Assembly: GCA_964588335.1 (NCBI GenBank)
Contig: CAZPOV010000003.1
Location: 186,001 to 250,000 of the forward strand
Length of the DNA: 64,000 nucleotides
Source: JAGQZY01 sp964588335
GTDB taxonomy: Bacteria; Bdellovibrionota; Bdellovibrionia; Bdellovibrionales; JAGQZY01
Reading direction: 5' to 3'
Below the pieces are notes generated by a model, which saw nothing but the letters and a program-made list of their open reading frames with translations, made no database searches and was not told the DNA's origin. The position numbers were made by a program, and so were the translations under genes. Shown one piece after another: positions 38,165-47,258 of this stretch. The stretch's first letter is position 1, and every line of letters begins with the position of its first letter.

Positions 38165-38599
38165 ATGGGCAATCAATCCAAGTTTCAAACAATCACCTAT
38201 TTGCCCGGTGAGTACATTCTTCGTGAAGGTGCAAAATGCGACTCGCTTTTTATTGTTAAAGAGGGACAAATCCAAATCTATCGGCAAGACTCCCATAAAA
38301 ACAAAATACCTGTCGGCCTGGTTCAGTCCGGTGAGTACCTTGGCGAAATGTCATTAATTTCAGAAAGACCCCATGGCGCCAATGCCGTTGCTTTAACAAA
38401 AGTGATCTGTGTGAAGATCACCAGTGAAGCTTTAGAGGAGCAATTGAAAACGGCACCATCGTGGTTGGTCGCACTGACTCGCGGTTTGGTTTTCAAACTT
38501 CACCGCACCAATGATGTGTTGAAACGCAATGGACTGGTGGACGAATCGATCTCTGCTGCCGTCAAAGCCATTCAAGACAAAGAAAAAGCCGCCGCCTAA
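38165..38599 (+). CDS. Stand-alone cyclic-nucleotide-binding-domain protein
   Basis: 144 residues from ATG 38165, with GTGAGG six bases upstream (an in-frame GTG at 38153 would begin inside that site). Residues 5-115 form one cNMP-binding domain of the CRP/EAG type: GEYILREGAKCDSLFIVKEGQIQIY, GEYLGEMSLISERPHGANAVAL. The phosphate-binding cassette reads GEMSLISERPHGANAVA: the usual Arg is kept but a second conserved position is altered. No DNA-binding domain follows, so it is probably a regulatory or adaptor protein acting by protein contact. The ligand is not predictable. Confidence 0.8.
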   Translation: MGNQSKFQTITYLPGEYILREGAKCDSLFIVKEGQIQIYRQDSHKNKIPVGLVQSGEYLGEMSLISERPHGANAVALTKVICVKITSEALEEQLKTAPSWLVALTRGLVFKLHRTNDVLKRNGLVDESISAAVKAIQDKEKAAA

Positions 38600-38602
38600 A
38601 AA

Positions 38603-38694
38603 AGTCTGCTTCCTTGCCGGACGCCTTTACTAACTCCCCCCAACTCAAGAGCGGGCTCCTGCCCTCGCCAGTATTTCACCCTTCAGGTGTGGTG
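38603..38694. repeat. 92-bp direct repeat, copy 1
   Basis: First of two tandem copies with a 92-bp period, nearly identical over about 85 bp from AGTCTG onward. Differences include one base near the start (C versus A at 38609/38701) and divergence after TTTCACCCTTC. It lies just after the cyclic-nucleotide-binding gene and contains the pyrimidine-rich arm found inverted at 38805-38830. Confidence 0.85.
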
Positions 38695-38786
38695 AGTCTG
38701 ATTCCTTGCCGGACGCCTTTACTAACTCCCCCCAACTCAAGAGCGGGCTCCTGCCCTCGCCAGTATTTCACCCTTCGGGTGAAAAC
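38695..38786. repeat. 92-bp direct repeat, copy 2
   Basis: Second tandem copy. Here TTTCACCC-TTC-GGGTGAAA forms a perfect 8-bp hairpin that is broken in copy 1. CCAGTA near 38760 can pair with TACTGG near 38797, making this copy the left half of a large palindrome. Confidence 0.85.
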
Positions 38787-38830
38787 GCGTCACGCTTACT
38801 GGAGTCTTGAGTTGGGGGGAGTTAGTAAAG
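38717..38830. repeat. Long inverted repeat forming a palindromic element
   Basis: Positions 38717-38742 and 38805-38830 are perfect reverse complements over 26 bp. Imperfect pairing continues outward to TCCTT (38703) and AAGGA (38841-38845), giving an element of about 143 bp. Copy 1 of the direct repeat carries the same left arm at 38625-38650, so two alternative hairpins are possible. It looks like a small non-coding palindromic repeat (REP/MITE-like) and may also act as a transcription stop after the upstream gene. Confidence 0.75.
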
Positions 38831-38949
38831 ACTCAGGCTTAAGGATTTAGGACTCTTTCTTAAAAAAACAGAATTGGTTTTAAGGGAAAAGATTGGGATA
38901 TTTAGTTTGAGATCGGGTCTTGGCTAGGCTTTGTTTTTTTACGTTGAAT

Positions 38950-38980
38950 AGGGGAGTCGGTGTTTTTTTCACCACTCCCT
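38950..38980. terminator. Hairpin with T7 loop between convergent genes
   Basis: GGGAGT-C-GGTG pairs with CACC-ACTCCC around a loop of seven Ts, in the gap between the cyclic-nucleotide-binding gene and the PhoD-like gene. Probably a bidirectional terminator; the rest of 38846-38949 holds no gene I can support. Confidence 0.45.
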
Positions 38981-39018
38981 TCGATGTTCATTAGATAAAA
39001 AGTAACACCTATTGAACT

Positions 39019-40407
39019 TTATTTTTTCACGGTCAGTGTTTTTTCGAAATACGGTTGGTTTTGTTTAACGCCGTAGGAGCGGACGTTGAAGTTTAGGCCG
39101 TCTTTGCTGACATCGGAATCCACCAAAAGGTAGTTGTGTTCTTTGGTGGAGACGATTCGTCGGGGGTTGTCGAGCCAGGTTTCTTGTTCGCCGGATGAGC
39201 GAAAAATGTAGCTGTGCAGGGGACTGGAGGTGACCTCATAAGTTTGATAGCCAAGCATTTCTTTTTCGATACCGACGATTTCGGAATAGTGAATGTCGCC
39301 AGATAGGAAAACCACAGGTGATGAGGCTTTCTTTAAATCACTCATCAGGTTTTTAAAATGTTTGGGGTGATCATCGATAAAAGTTTCGTTAACCTGCTTT
39401 TTTGACCCATCCTCGCGAGTGATGACGGTGGCCTTGGTGAAGAATTGTCCGCCGTTGGCTAGCCATACGGGCTTTTGGCTTTGCTTTAACTTGGCTTCGA
39501 GCCACTGGTGTTGTTTTTTGCCCCACTGGCCATAAGCGGCCTGCCCGTTGGGCTCACGATAATAGCGATCATCCATGAATAAAAAGGTCTGACCAAAGCC
39601 ATTAAAACTGAAATAGACACCTTGATCGGCACGGTCATAAACCCCTTTGATTTCTTCGCCACCAAAAAAAGCGTTGAAGACTTTTTCGGCGGCTTTGCGG
39701 TTTTTGAAGTTCTTGTTGGAGTTATTGGTCCCAAAGTCGTGGTCATCCCAAACCGCTAAAATCGGAATCAATTGACGGTTTTGGAACAATGGGATTTTTC
39801 GGAAACTGTCGATGTAGCGAGTCCAAATATCAAATTCACTGGCCTCTTCTCTTTTCACAAAGTCAAAATCATCGACATAAACCTCGTCACCCAGTAGCAT
39901 TAAAAAATCGGCGTTGTGAGTGAGCATTTTATCCCAAATTTTATTGCGAACATGTTCAAAGGCATGACTGTCGGACATGCAAGAACCGATGATAAAGCGA
40001 CTTTTCTTTTTATTGATCTTCAGCGTTTTAAAAAGGCGCCAGTCGACAGCCTTCTTGCGCCAACTGTTGACCACGGACAGGCGGTAGGTGGTGTTCGGAT
40101 TGAGGTTTTTAACGTGAATACGGTCAACCTCCCAATGAACATGGGGTCCGGTGGTCGTGCTGACAATCTTTTCGGCCTTGCTCGCATCCCATTGCAATTC
40201 ATATCCGGGTTCTTCTGCCTCGACCACATAAGCCATTTTAGCAAGGCGGGGACGAAGGATATTGATAGTGGTTTCGGTGTCCGATGTCAGGGTTTGGAAA
40301 ACCGACACCCAGCCTGGAGCCGAAGTGAAATCGCCCATCTCTTGTTTTTTTTGAGCCTGTTGGCAAGCCGTAAAGGTAAAAATGAAGACAAGAGCTATGA
40401 AACGCAT
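39019..40407 (-). CDS. PhoD-like metallophosphatase lipoprotein
   Basis: 462 residues; ATG 40407, lipobox FTFTAC at the end of a short signal peptide. An N-terminal fibronectin-like beta domain (about 30-125, ending NLNPNTTYRLSVVNSW) precedes the metallophosphoesterase core: GSCMSD, LLGDEVYVDD, VWDDHDFGTNN, FLFMDDRYYR and FLSGDIHYSE. These are the metal-binding blocks of the PhoD/alkaline phosphatase D family, phosphodiesterases or monoesterases acting outside the cytoplasm. Metal ligands look complete. The arrangement also resembles Bacillus PhoD and eukaryotic phosphatase-D-like proteins. Monocistronic by layout. Confidence 0.88.
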   Translation of the reverse strand: MRFIALVFIFTFTACQQAQKKQEMGDFTSAPGWVSVFQTLTSDTETTINILRPRLAKMAYVVEAEEPGYELQWDASKAEKIVSTTTGPHVHWEVDRIHVKNLNPNTTYRLSVVNSWRKKAVDWRLFKTLKINKKKSRFIIGSCMSDSHAFEHVRNKIWDKMLTHNADFLMLLGDEVYVDDFDFVKREEASEFDIWTRYIDSFRKIPLFQNRQLIPILAVWDDHDFGTNNSNKNFKNRKAAEKVFNAFFGGEEIKGVYDRADQGVYFSFNGFGQTFLFMDDRYYREPNGQAAYGQWGKKQHQWLEAKLKQSQKPVWLANGGQFFTKATVITREDGSKKQVNETFIDDHPKHFKNLMSDLKKASSPVVFLSGDIHYSEIVGIEKEMLGYQTYEVTSSPLHSYIFRSSGEQETWLDNPRRIVSTKEHNYLLVDSDVSKDGLNFNVRSYGVKQNQPYFEKTLTVKK

Positions 40408-40491
40408 GCGGACTCCTTGTTGAAGATGGAACCCGTTTTATTACGAATCCCTTCGACTGTCCAAACCTAAAAGCCGGCGGTTATTAAGATT

Positions 40492-41082
40492 TCATTGGCA
40501 AACTTGTTTTTGTCCTAACAAACCTTTTTTAAGCTCAGCGTCAGCCGGCTCAGGCCCAATCAGGCTCTTTTGAAGCAGGCGAGAGTAGCCAACACTGTAG
40601 ATCGGGGGATAGGTCTCGGTTTGATTGGCTTCAAATTCAAAACGGTTAGCAAAGGCGATCAAATACATTTTTTCGCCTTTTTTGACATCACGGGCGTAGC
40701 TAATAAACTGTTCATGATAGGGGAGAAGACGCTGACACTCAGCTTCGGTTCCACACAGTCTGTCAAATTCAGCATTCCACATGTCAACCAATCGCTTCTT
40801 ATCAATATTCATGGTGGCGTGAATGATACCGACCTTATGCTGTTTCGACTGGATGATGGCATCACCATTTTGTGAGGGCTGTTCGAGATAAAGACCAGCA
40901 TAAAAAACATTGAAAAACAAAACGCGCTTTTGCCCCACCCCATTTAAATACAAAGTGGTATTCTGATTGTTGTCATTAACAATGGCTACCGAGTCATAAA
41001 ACTCAACACCCCCGCCACATGATACTTTGGCAAAACTTTGTACAGAAAAAAGCACGCAAAAAACTACTAAAAGTTTAGACAC
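40492..41082 (-). CDS. Periplasmic chalcone-isomerase-like protein
   Basis: 196 residues with a signal peptide (MSKLLVVFCVLFSVQSFA). The core LNGVGQKRVLFFNVFYAGLYLE is the hallmark of the bacterial chalcone-isomerase-like family; the later part (AFANRFEFE, FANRF, SRLLQKSLIGPEPADAELKKGLLG) fits the fold. Members are mostly uncharacterised, exported and probably lipid- or small-ligand-binding rather than true chalcone isomerases. ATG 41082. Confidence 0.82.
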   Translation of the reverse strand: MSKLLVVFCVLFSVQSFAKVSCGGGVEFYDSVAIVNDNNQNTTLYLNGVGQKRVLFFNVFYAGLYLEQPSQNGDAIIQSKQHKVGIIHATMNIDKKRLVDMWNAEFDRLCGTEAECQRLLPYHEQFISYARDVKKGEKMYLIAFANRFEFEANQTETYPPIYSVGYSRLLQKSLIGPEPADAELKKGLLGQKQVCQ

Positions 41083-41371
41083 TACCCCTCCTTGGTGAAG
41101 TCTTTCTTTAACGAAATTCGATCACGTTTTTTTAGTTAAAACAAGACTTTATAAAGGCCCAAAAAAAATCGCTGAAAAGCCCAATTGTTTCATTTTGGTG
41201 CGTCGATTGTTTGGGGACCTGTCAACAGACTGGACGCAATGTTTCGCTTTACTGAAAAATACACGGTTTCGAGGAGGCATTGATTTCGCACTATCTAAGT
41301 ATGGGTCGCTGAGTGGTGGGGTAGTTTCTACTCAGGTACAATTTATTGAAATGTTACTAAAAGGGGTTCAA

Positions 41372-42988
41372 ATGAATTGGGAATTATTTGTTTTTCCAAA
41401 CAAATTAAAGGGTCATGTTTTTAAGATCCTTACAGCCTTCAGTGTTTGCTTAATAGGAGCGACCGCATTCGGACAGTTCACCATCAACAGTGCCAATCCA
41501 TCACAGACGACAACAATGAACCTACCGGGCGATTCGATCCTCTATCTTCGTATTACGGTTAACGATCCTGACTACGATGATGAAGGTGAACTTTACGTTA
41601 ATGGCAACGGTCCGATTCGACTATGGCCAGGCGGCAATAGTGGAAGCAACAATATGACTATGACCATCAACCTGGCCCTCAACAACACTCAAGAGGGTTA
41701 CTTTATGAACGGCACCAATAGTCTTGAGTTCCGATTTGCTGGAGATCCTCTGGTTGTCGACGGATTTCGTATCGATGCTATTGAGCCGGTGACTAGTTTA
41801 CCGACTAAAAATTATCAAGCTTACGATATTAATGTAGACGCACCGATTTCAGCCAACCGCAGCTTGGCCCTAGAAATCTACAAGCGTCTTGTCGGTGTGA
41901 CCACGCCTATTGATAGTCCCGTGCTTGTCGATATGGAAGAGCAAATCAATGCCGGTAACTTACGAGGAGCGGCGGCTATTGCCACCGACCAACCCGGTTT
42001 TTACAACCTTGTGGTCCGCGATTTTGCCGCCCGCATGTCGACTCGCGATGAATCGATCAATGAAAATCTGAATGATTTTATTGCCACCTTTATAGGTGTC
42101 GCTCGCGATGATCTTGATGCTCGCTTATTGTTGACTGGAAATTTCTTTTATAAAGGATCGATAGACGCTCCCGTGCGCAACGATATTTATAACGACATTC
42201 TAGGATCAAACCGTCACTACGATGATTTACGAAATGACAACTACGACCTGACAGCTGTACTAACCCGCGAGAACACCCAATACATGCGCAATGGAAATGA
42301 TTCTTATGTGAATCACCCCGATGCCGCCGGTGTTATCACCAGTCGCGCTTTTATGGCAGCCCACGCTCTCGATGGAACTAATCGTCGCTTGGTGGAATAC
42401 ACAATGAAACAATTCACCTGTAATGAAATGGAAGAATGGGCCGACGCTACCGCTTCAGACATTCGCGTCGGACGCGATATCGATCGCGCTCCAGGTGGTG
42501 AAGCTTCTAAATATCTGACGACTTGTAAATCATGTCACTCGGTGATGGATGGTTTCCGTGGTGCGTTTGCAAAATATGATTTTGATAGAAACTTTGTCGG
42601 ATATGATTTTGATGCCGGGCCAGGAACTAACAGTGTGGACCGCAAAATGAATCAAAACAACAACGTATTCTCTGGAGGGTTCACAACGGTTGATAACTCT
42701 TGGATCAACAACGCTCGTAACCCGGCCAACGCCCAAAAGTTCGGTTGGAGAGGTGTCGTCGACTCGGGTGTTGGGGTGCGACAGTTCGCAACGGCAGTGG
42801 CTAACTCGCGTGCTTTTTCTAAATGTATGGTGAAACGGGTTTACCGTGAAATTTGTCGCCGACCGGTGGCGTCTTTTGAACTTGGAATGGTCGATTCGAT
42901 GGCCAACTCTTTTGAGGCCAGTGGCTACAACCTGCGTGGCCTTTTTGAAGAGTTGTCAGTTCGACCCGAATGTATAGGAGCGAGGTAA
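41372..42988 (+). CDS. Exported CxxCH protein with N-terminal polymer-binding-like domain
   Basis: About 538 residues. ATG 41372 has AAAAGGGG six bases upstream and gives a signal peptide ending ATAFG; an in-frame ATG at 41351 and open frame back to 41195 are less likely. Residues 25-130 form a beta-rich domain (NSANPSQTTTMNLPGDSILYLRI) resembling a carbohydrate-binding module. The C-terminal half carries a haem motif (CKSCH near residue 388) and GVGVRQFATAVANSRAFSKCMVKRVYREIC, reminiscent of DUF1588/DUF1585 cytochrome-like proteins of Planctomycetes. First gene of an operon with three further exported proteins. The substrate is unknown. Confidence 0.7.
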   Translation: MNWELFVFPNKLKGHVFKILTAFSVCLIGATAFGQFTINSANPSQTTTMNLPGDSILYLRITVNDPDYDDEGELYVNGNGPIRLWPGGNSGSNNMTMTINLALNNTQEGYFMNGTNSLEFRFAGDPLVVDGFRIDAIEPVTSLPTKNYQAYDINVDAPISANRSLALEIYKRLVGVTTPIDSPVLVDMEEQINAGNLRGAAAIATDQPGFYNLVVRDFAARMSTRDESINENLNDFIATFIGVARDDLDARLLLTGNFFYKGSIDAPVRNDIYNDILGSNRHYDDLRNDNYDLTAVLTRENTQYMRNGNDSYVNHPDAAGVITSRAFMAAHALDGTNRRLVEYTMKQFTCNEMEEWADATASDIRVGRDIDRAPGGEASKYLTTCKSCHSVMDGFRGAFAKYDFDRNFVGYDFDAGPGTNSVDRKMNQNNNVFSGGFTTVDNSWINNARNPANAQKFGWRGVVDSGVGVRQFATAVANSRAFSKCMVKRVYREICRRPVASFELGMVDSMANSFEASGYNLRGLFEELSVRPECIGAR

Positions 42989-42990
42989 GC

Positions 42991-43632
42991 ATGAGTGGTA
43001 TGAAAATGTTTAAAAAGTTTATTGTCTTTTCGATCAGTTTTGTGGGTATCGCCTTGGCTTACCAAAACTGTGGATCGCCAAGCGGGAACAGTGGTGGAGG
43101 CACAGTCGCTGCCAACTCGACCAACGGAGATATTGTGGCGATTCCGAATACAAAAACGGCATCGGTGCAACGGGCGTCGCGAGTCCTGGACAACATGGTT
43201 TCTTGTTTAGGAACCGGTCAACCAAGCAATGCCGCTCGCGATGTCTGGAATGACAACAAAGGAACAATTTCCGAGGAAGGTTTAGCAAACTCAATGACGC
43301 AGCCGATGGCCAAGACTTTGGTTTCTGTGGCCGCCGAGGTTTGTGATGATTTGTTGGATCGAGAGCGAGGCGCAGCGCCAGCCGATCGCAAGATTTTTAT
43401 TGAAGCCGACTTAGATTCTGGTGGCCTAAGCAATGCCAATTTAAGAACCGCTTCAAAAAGAATTGCGCGCTCCTGCTGGGGACGTAATGCTACGGCTGAC
43501 GAGTTGGCTATGATTGTTAGCGCTGTTGAGGATGCCTTTGAGGGTGAGAATGATGACGCTAACTTAACTCGTAAGAAAATGATTTATATGTGTACTTCGA
43601 TGACGGCGTCGTTTGATGCCTTTAATATGTGA
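42991..43632 (+). CDS. Exported protein with YQNC motif
   Basis: About 213 residues from ATG 42991, two bases after the previous stop; GGAGCGAGG lies upstream. The N-terminal helix MKMFKKFIVFSISFVGIALAYQNC resembles a lipoprotein signal, but the box is YQNC rather than LxxC. A Gly/Ser-rich linker and a helical domain with three more cysteines (MVSCLG, EVCDD, RSCWG) follow. No family recognised. Its stop overlaps the region before the Tat-exported protein, so it is in the same operon. Confidence 0.65.
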   Translation: MSGMKMFKKFIVFSISFVGIALAYQNCGSPSGNSGGGTVAANSTNGDIVAIPNTKTASVQRASRVLDNMVSCLGTGQPSNAARDVWNDNKGTISEEGLANSMTQPMAKTLVSVAAEVCDDLLDRERGAAPADRKIFIEADLDSGGLSNANLRTASKRIARSCWGRNATADELAMIVSAVEDAFEGENDDANLTRKKMIYMCTSMTASFDAFNM

Positions 43633-43646
43633 GATGGGGTCTTGAT

Positions 43647-45125
43647 ATGAGCGATCGTAAAATAGAACAAGAAAAACAAGCAGAATTGCAAGAAGCAAAA
43701 CGCAAAGAGCTTGAGAAAAATTATGTCGACTATTGTGTCGCGCACGGACACAAGAAGCCCATGACTCGTCGTGATCTTCTTGGTGCCGGGCTGATTTCTT
43801 TTTCAGCCAGCCTCACCCTGCCAACCTTGGCCGGTATGATGGCACCACGCCGCGCTTTCGCACAATCCAGTCAATGTCCTGATGCCGCCGGAGCTTCGAC
43901 GATGGCGCCGTTTGTAACACTCAACCTGGCCGGTGGAGCCGGGTTGGCGATGAACTACGTGCCCACAGATCGTGGCGGACAACTGCTACCGACCTATAAC
44001 AAAATGGGCCTCGGAGACGGGCAGGTTCCCATCGAAAACGAATTTGGAAATGTGCCTTTTGCTGGAAATGGTATCAGTAAGCTACTCACCGAAATGCGAG
44101 CCGCGGCCAGCCCTGCGACCTTGGCCAACACCGCCTTCGTTGCTATTCCTGTGCGATCTCGCGATGACTTCGCGATGAATCCTTTTGATGTCTCTGGTAT
44201 GGTGGCCAAAGCCGGACTGGTTGGAACCGATCTTCCCAATATGGGAACTCGTCAGTCTGACACCGGGGTTCGCCAGATGTATGCGAAGATCAAACCACCA
44301 ACACCTTTGGTTGTCGGCAATTATAACGACATCGCCGGTGCTTTGGAGTTGGGTGTGCAAGGACCACTAGCCAACCTCACCGATGATCAAAAAGTATCGA
44401 TCGTAAAACTCGTACAAAGACTGAGTGAATCGCAAGTTAACAAGGTCAATTCACAATCCGGAGGGCGAATGCTCGCTAACTTAGTGAATTGTGCTCTTGG
44501 TAAAAACGTCACCCTGGCGCAACAAGAGGCGCCGACTGTGGACGTCCGCGCCAATGGATCATTAGCAGCGGTCTGGGGCGTTGATAACGGAACCAACGAC
44601 CGCGATCAAGATGTGGTCTTTGGCTCAATGGTTAATGCTGGACTTCTTGGAAATGCCGGTTCAGTCAGCCTAGAGATGGGCGGTTATGATTATCATAATG
44701 GGACACGAACCACAGGTGACCAACGTGATGGTAACGCCGGTCGCGTGATTGGACGCATTTTAGAAAGTGCTTCAGTTTTAAACCAAAAGGTTTTTATCTA
44801 TGTGACCTCAGATGGGGCTGTGACGTCGCCTGTGAGTGACGATAGAGCCGCTCCATGGCGTTCGGATCGAGGCAGTGCTGGTATGGCCTATATTTTGGCC
44901 TATGATCCGTCAGGGCAACCACAAACCAGTGGTCACCAGATTGGTCATTTCACTGAAGCTCAGGCCGCCGATGACTCATTTATAACCGGTGGAAACCCCG
45001 AGCTTGCAGCCAGTGCCGCGTTTGCCAACTATTTGAAATTTAATGGAAGAATGGATTTATTAAACCCAGTATTAGGAAGCACATTCAGTTCTTCTGACCT
45101 GGCGAAGGTGATTAAATTTGGATAA
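43647..45125 (+). CDS. Tat-exported DUF1501-like protein
   Basis: About 492 residues from ATG 43647. A long charged N-terminus precedes a twin-arginine signal (PMTRRDLLGAGLISFSASLTLP, cleavage near AFAQS). The mature part includes LNLAGGAGLAMNYVP and VSLEMGGYDYHNGTRTTGDQRD, resembling DUF1501/DUF1552-type Tat-exported proteins that often sit beside cytochrome-like genes. Export folded, perhaps with a cofactor or metal (GGYDYH), is inferred. Third gene of the operon; catalytic role unknown. Confidence 0.75.
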   Translation: MSDRKIEQEKQAELQEAKRKELEKNYVDYCVAHGHKKPMTRRDLLGAGLISFSASLTLPTLAGMMAPRRAFAQSSQCPDAAGASTMAPFVTLNLAGGAGLAMNYVPTDRGGQLLPTYNKMGLGDGQVPIENEFGNVPFAGNGISKLLTEMRAAASPATLANTAFVAIPVRSRDDFAMNPFDVSGMVAKAGLVGTDLPNMGTRQSDTGVRQMYAKIKPPTPLVVGNYNDIAGALELGVQGPLANLTDDQKVSIVKLVQRLSESQVNKVNSQSGGRMLANLVNCALGKNVTLAQQEAPTVDVRANGSLAAVWGVDNGTNDRDQDVVFGSMVNAGLLGNAGSVSLEMGGYDYHNGTRTTGDQRDGNAGRVIGRILESASVLNQKVFIYVTSDGAVTSPVSDDRAAPWRSDRGSAGMAYILAYDPSGQPQTSGHQIGHFTEAQAADDSFITGGNPELAASAAFANYLKFNGRMDLLNPVLGSTFSSSDLAKVIKFG

Positions 45126-45169
45126 TCATCTTTAACAGGGTTATAATTTTGGGTAAGGGGTTCTTTAAA

Positions 45170-46321
45170 ATGCGTACGTCTTCTGTGATAGGATATATCG
45201 TAGCCAGTTTGGTGCTGATTATGGGCTACCAAAACTGTTCGGGGGTTCACGAAAGTGATTCTTCGTTAAGTTCATTTGAAGCTTGTAATCTCGTCTTGAA
45301 AGACGAGTTTTCAAACGGCTACCATAACTTTTTAAAGCAGAACTGTAACAGTTGTCATGTCAACGCAGGGACTGGAAACGGAGCCTTTGGTGACGCTGAT
45401 CTCGATATTGCCTTTGACGCCTTTAACGTTCGTGGTTACGAGCTTGTCGAAGAACGGGCGCTTGATACCAACCATCAACCTCCTTATACTGGACCACAGC
45501 ACCAGGCTGCCATTGATATTCTTGATGAAGGATGGTTGGCCGCCAAAGCGCAAGCCGATCTTTGTATCGCCAATGCTGGTGTGACCGTCGACAACGATGT
45601 TGATGAGGGCATCATCCCCAATGATCCGCAACCGACAACCCATTCTATTGAAACATACATCAAACTTATTCAGGCCGACAAAGACGGCACCACGATTCAA
45701 TGGGATCTTGGTGATGAAATTCTATTGCCCAATGGCTTGTCGTTTCCAAACGCTCGACTGGAGATTGAAGTCACCGCATTGTCGAATGTCACGGGCGAGA
45801 AAAGTTACGTCATCAGCAATCCAAAACTGCGGGCTGGCGATCAAGCTCTTCACTTTCAATATTTTGGTGTAAAAATCAACAATCAAGTGGTTCGAGAAGC
45901 CACCAGTTTCCATCAGCTCAATCGTAAAGTTCCCGCCAACCAGGAGCGAGATCTTGCGACCAGCTCATTAACTTTTCGTTATGATATTCGCTCCACCGAT
46001 ACCATCTCGGTTCTGATTGGAGATTTAAAAGCAGTGACATTTAACCCTCCGACGTTTGCCGATCTTATTGCTCCGGCTGGGGTGTTTGGTGCCAACTGCA
46101 TGAGCTGTCACGACGGGGGAGCCGGGAATCCACAAGCCGGGTTTGATATCTCTTCACGCAACGCGGTTTTATCTCAACTGATGGTGGCTCCTTATGCTCC
46201 CAATAACTCGGAGATCTTTAAACGCATGAACGACAGTCAGCGTCCGATGCCACAAAGTGGCTTGTTGCCCGATGCCGACGTTGAACAGGTTCTTTGGTGG
46301 ATTCAAGATGGGGCTCGCTAA
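45170..46321 (+). CDS. Exported di-haem cytochrome-like protein with YQNC motif
   Basis: 383 residues from ATG 45170. Signal helix followed by GYQNC, the same box as the product of 42991-43632. A CNSCH motif lies near residue 63 and a second CMSCH near residue 318. A beta-rich domain sits between (DEILLPNGLSFPNARLEIEV, LTFRYDIRSTDTISVLIGD). The end (RMNDSQRPMPQSGLLPDADVEQVLWWIQDGA) is typical of c-type cytochromes, the methionine after RP being a possible axial ligand. Likely an electron carrier or haem-containing surface protein of this operon. Confidence 0.78.
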   Translation: MRTSSVIGYIVASLVLIMGYQNCSGVHESDSSLSSFEACNLVLKDEFSNGYHNFLKQNCNSCHVNAGTGNGAFGDADLDIAFDAFNVRGYELVEERALDTNHQPPYTGPQHQAAIDILDEGWLAAKAQADLCIANAGVTVDNDVDEGIIPNDPQPTTHSIETYIKLIQADKDGTTIQWDLGDEILLPNGLSFPNARLEIEVTALSNVTGEKSYVISNPKLRAGDQALHFQYFGVKINNQVVREATSFHQLNRKVPANQERDLATSSLTFRYDIRSTDTISVLIGDLKAVTFNPPTFADLIAPAGVFGANCMSCHDGGAGNPQAGFDISSRNAVLSQLMVAPYAPNNSEIFKRMNDSQRPMPQSGLLPDADVEQVLWWIQDGAR

Positions 46322-46375
46322 GAGTAATCCATCCTGTTATGATCCGGTTTTCCAATTTTGATCGCCTTCCTGTCT

Positions 46376-47101
46376 TTAAAATTGATGGCCGTAATGCACG
46401 GCCTCGGTTTGATTCAAAAGTCCAAACGCCATGTCTTTGTTGAGTTCTTCAGCCTGTAGCCAAAGGTCAATATTTTTCTCTTCCATAAAAATAGGACACC
46501 GATCATGGCCCACCTCTTCGATCTCTTTGGGTGGGTCGGTGGTGATAATGGCAAAGGATTGAAAACCTATTTCATTGTTGGCGGAATGCCATTCGTCGTA
46601 AATCATGGGAGCCCACATGATGGGACGCTTTTGCGGTGAAAAACTGACCAGTGTTTTCTTACCGTCTTTTTCGACCCACTCAAAAAATTTCAAAAATGGC
46701 AACAGACCATGGTTTTGTAAAAAGAGACTTTTCCATGTTCGCCTCGCCAGTAGCGCGTCTTTACGGGCATTGAAAACGTTGTATTTTGAAGGGATCTCTT
46801 CCGAGGAATGGGCTGGCCGAACCCGGTAGCGCATGGGTTTAATAATTCTTTCTCCGTCTTGCATGACGATGACCGGAGCAAAGTAGCCCGGATAAATGCG
46901 GCCATCATCGGCGGCCTCTTTAAATGGCGAGCTACTGGGTTTTCTTTTAAGCCCCAATAGTTTTTTGATCTCTTCGGGCTCCTTTTTCTCAACTTTCTCT
47001 TGCAGCTCTTTAAATTGCACAAAATCCTGAGTCGAAACGCGAGCCCCAAAACGGCTGGCTAATTTTTCTAAATCTCTTTCCACTTGAACTGAAAAACACA
47101 T
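46376..47101 (-). CDS. SRAP-family protein (YedK/HMCES-like abasic-site crosslinker)
   Basis: 241 residues. Cys2 (MCFSV) becomes the catalytic N-terminal cysteine after Met removal. FNARKDAL matches the conserved Asn-Ala-Arg block, FFEWV carries the catalytic glutamate, and GHDRCPIFM holds the conserved histidine. The family forms a covalent thiazolidine bond with abasic sites in single-stranded DNA. A helical insertion at about residues 35-65 is longer than in E. coli YedK. It diverges from the imuA-imuB-dnaE2 operon through a 224-bp spacer, so DNA-damage control of both is likely. Confidence 0.85.
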   Translation of the reverse strand: MCFSVQVERDLEKLASRFGARVSTQDFVQFKELQEKVEKKEPEEIKKLLGLKRKPSSSPFKEAADDGRIYPGYFAPVIVMQDGERIIKPMRYRVRPAHSSEEIPSKYNVFNARKDALLARRTWKSLFLQNHGLLPFLKFFEWVEKDGKKTLVSFSPQKRPIMWAPMIYDEWHSANNEIGFQSFAIITTDPPKEIEEVGHDRCPIFMEEKNIDLWLQAEELNKDMAFGLLNQTEAVHYGHQF

Positions 47102-47258
47102 GCTGTCTTTGTTTCACTTTCTAGTTCCGTTTAGCAAGGACTCTTTGCGGCAATCCGTGGCGGGTGCAAGCTCGATCCGATAGCCTCTGCGCCATTGTAA
47201 ACCGCCTTCTTTCAATAGGCCGATGGCACGGACCCCTGGACCTAGTGTCCGATTTTCG

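Noticed and set aside
41195..41371. N-terminal extension of the CxxCH protein
   Set aside because: The frame is open from 41195, but the best ribosome site and signal peptide belong to the ATG at 41372.
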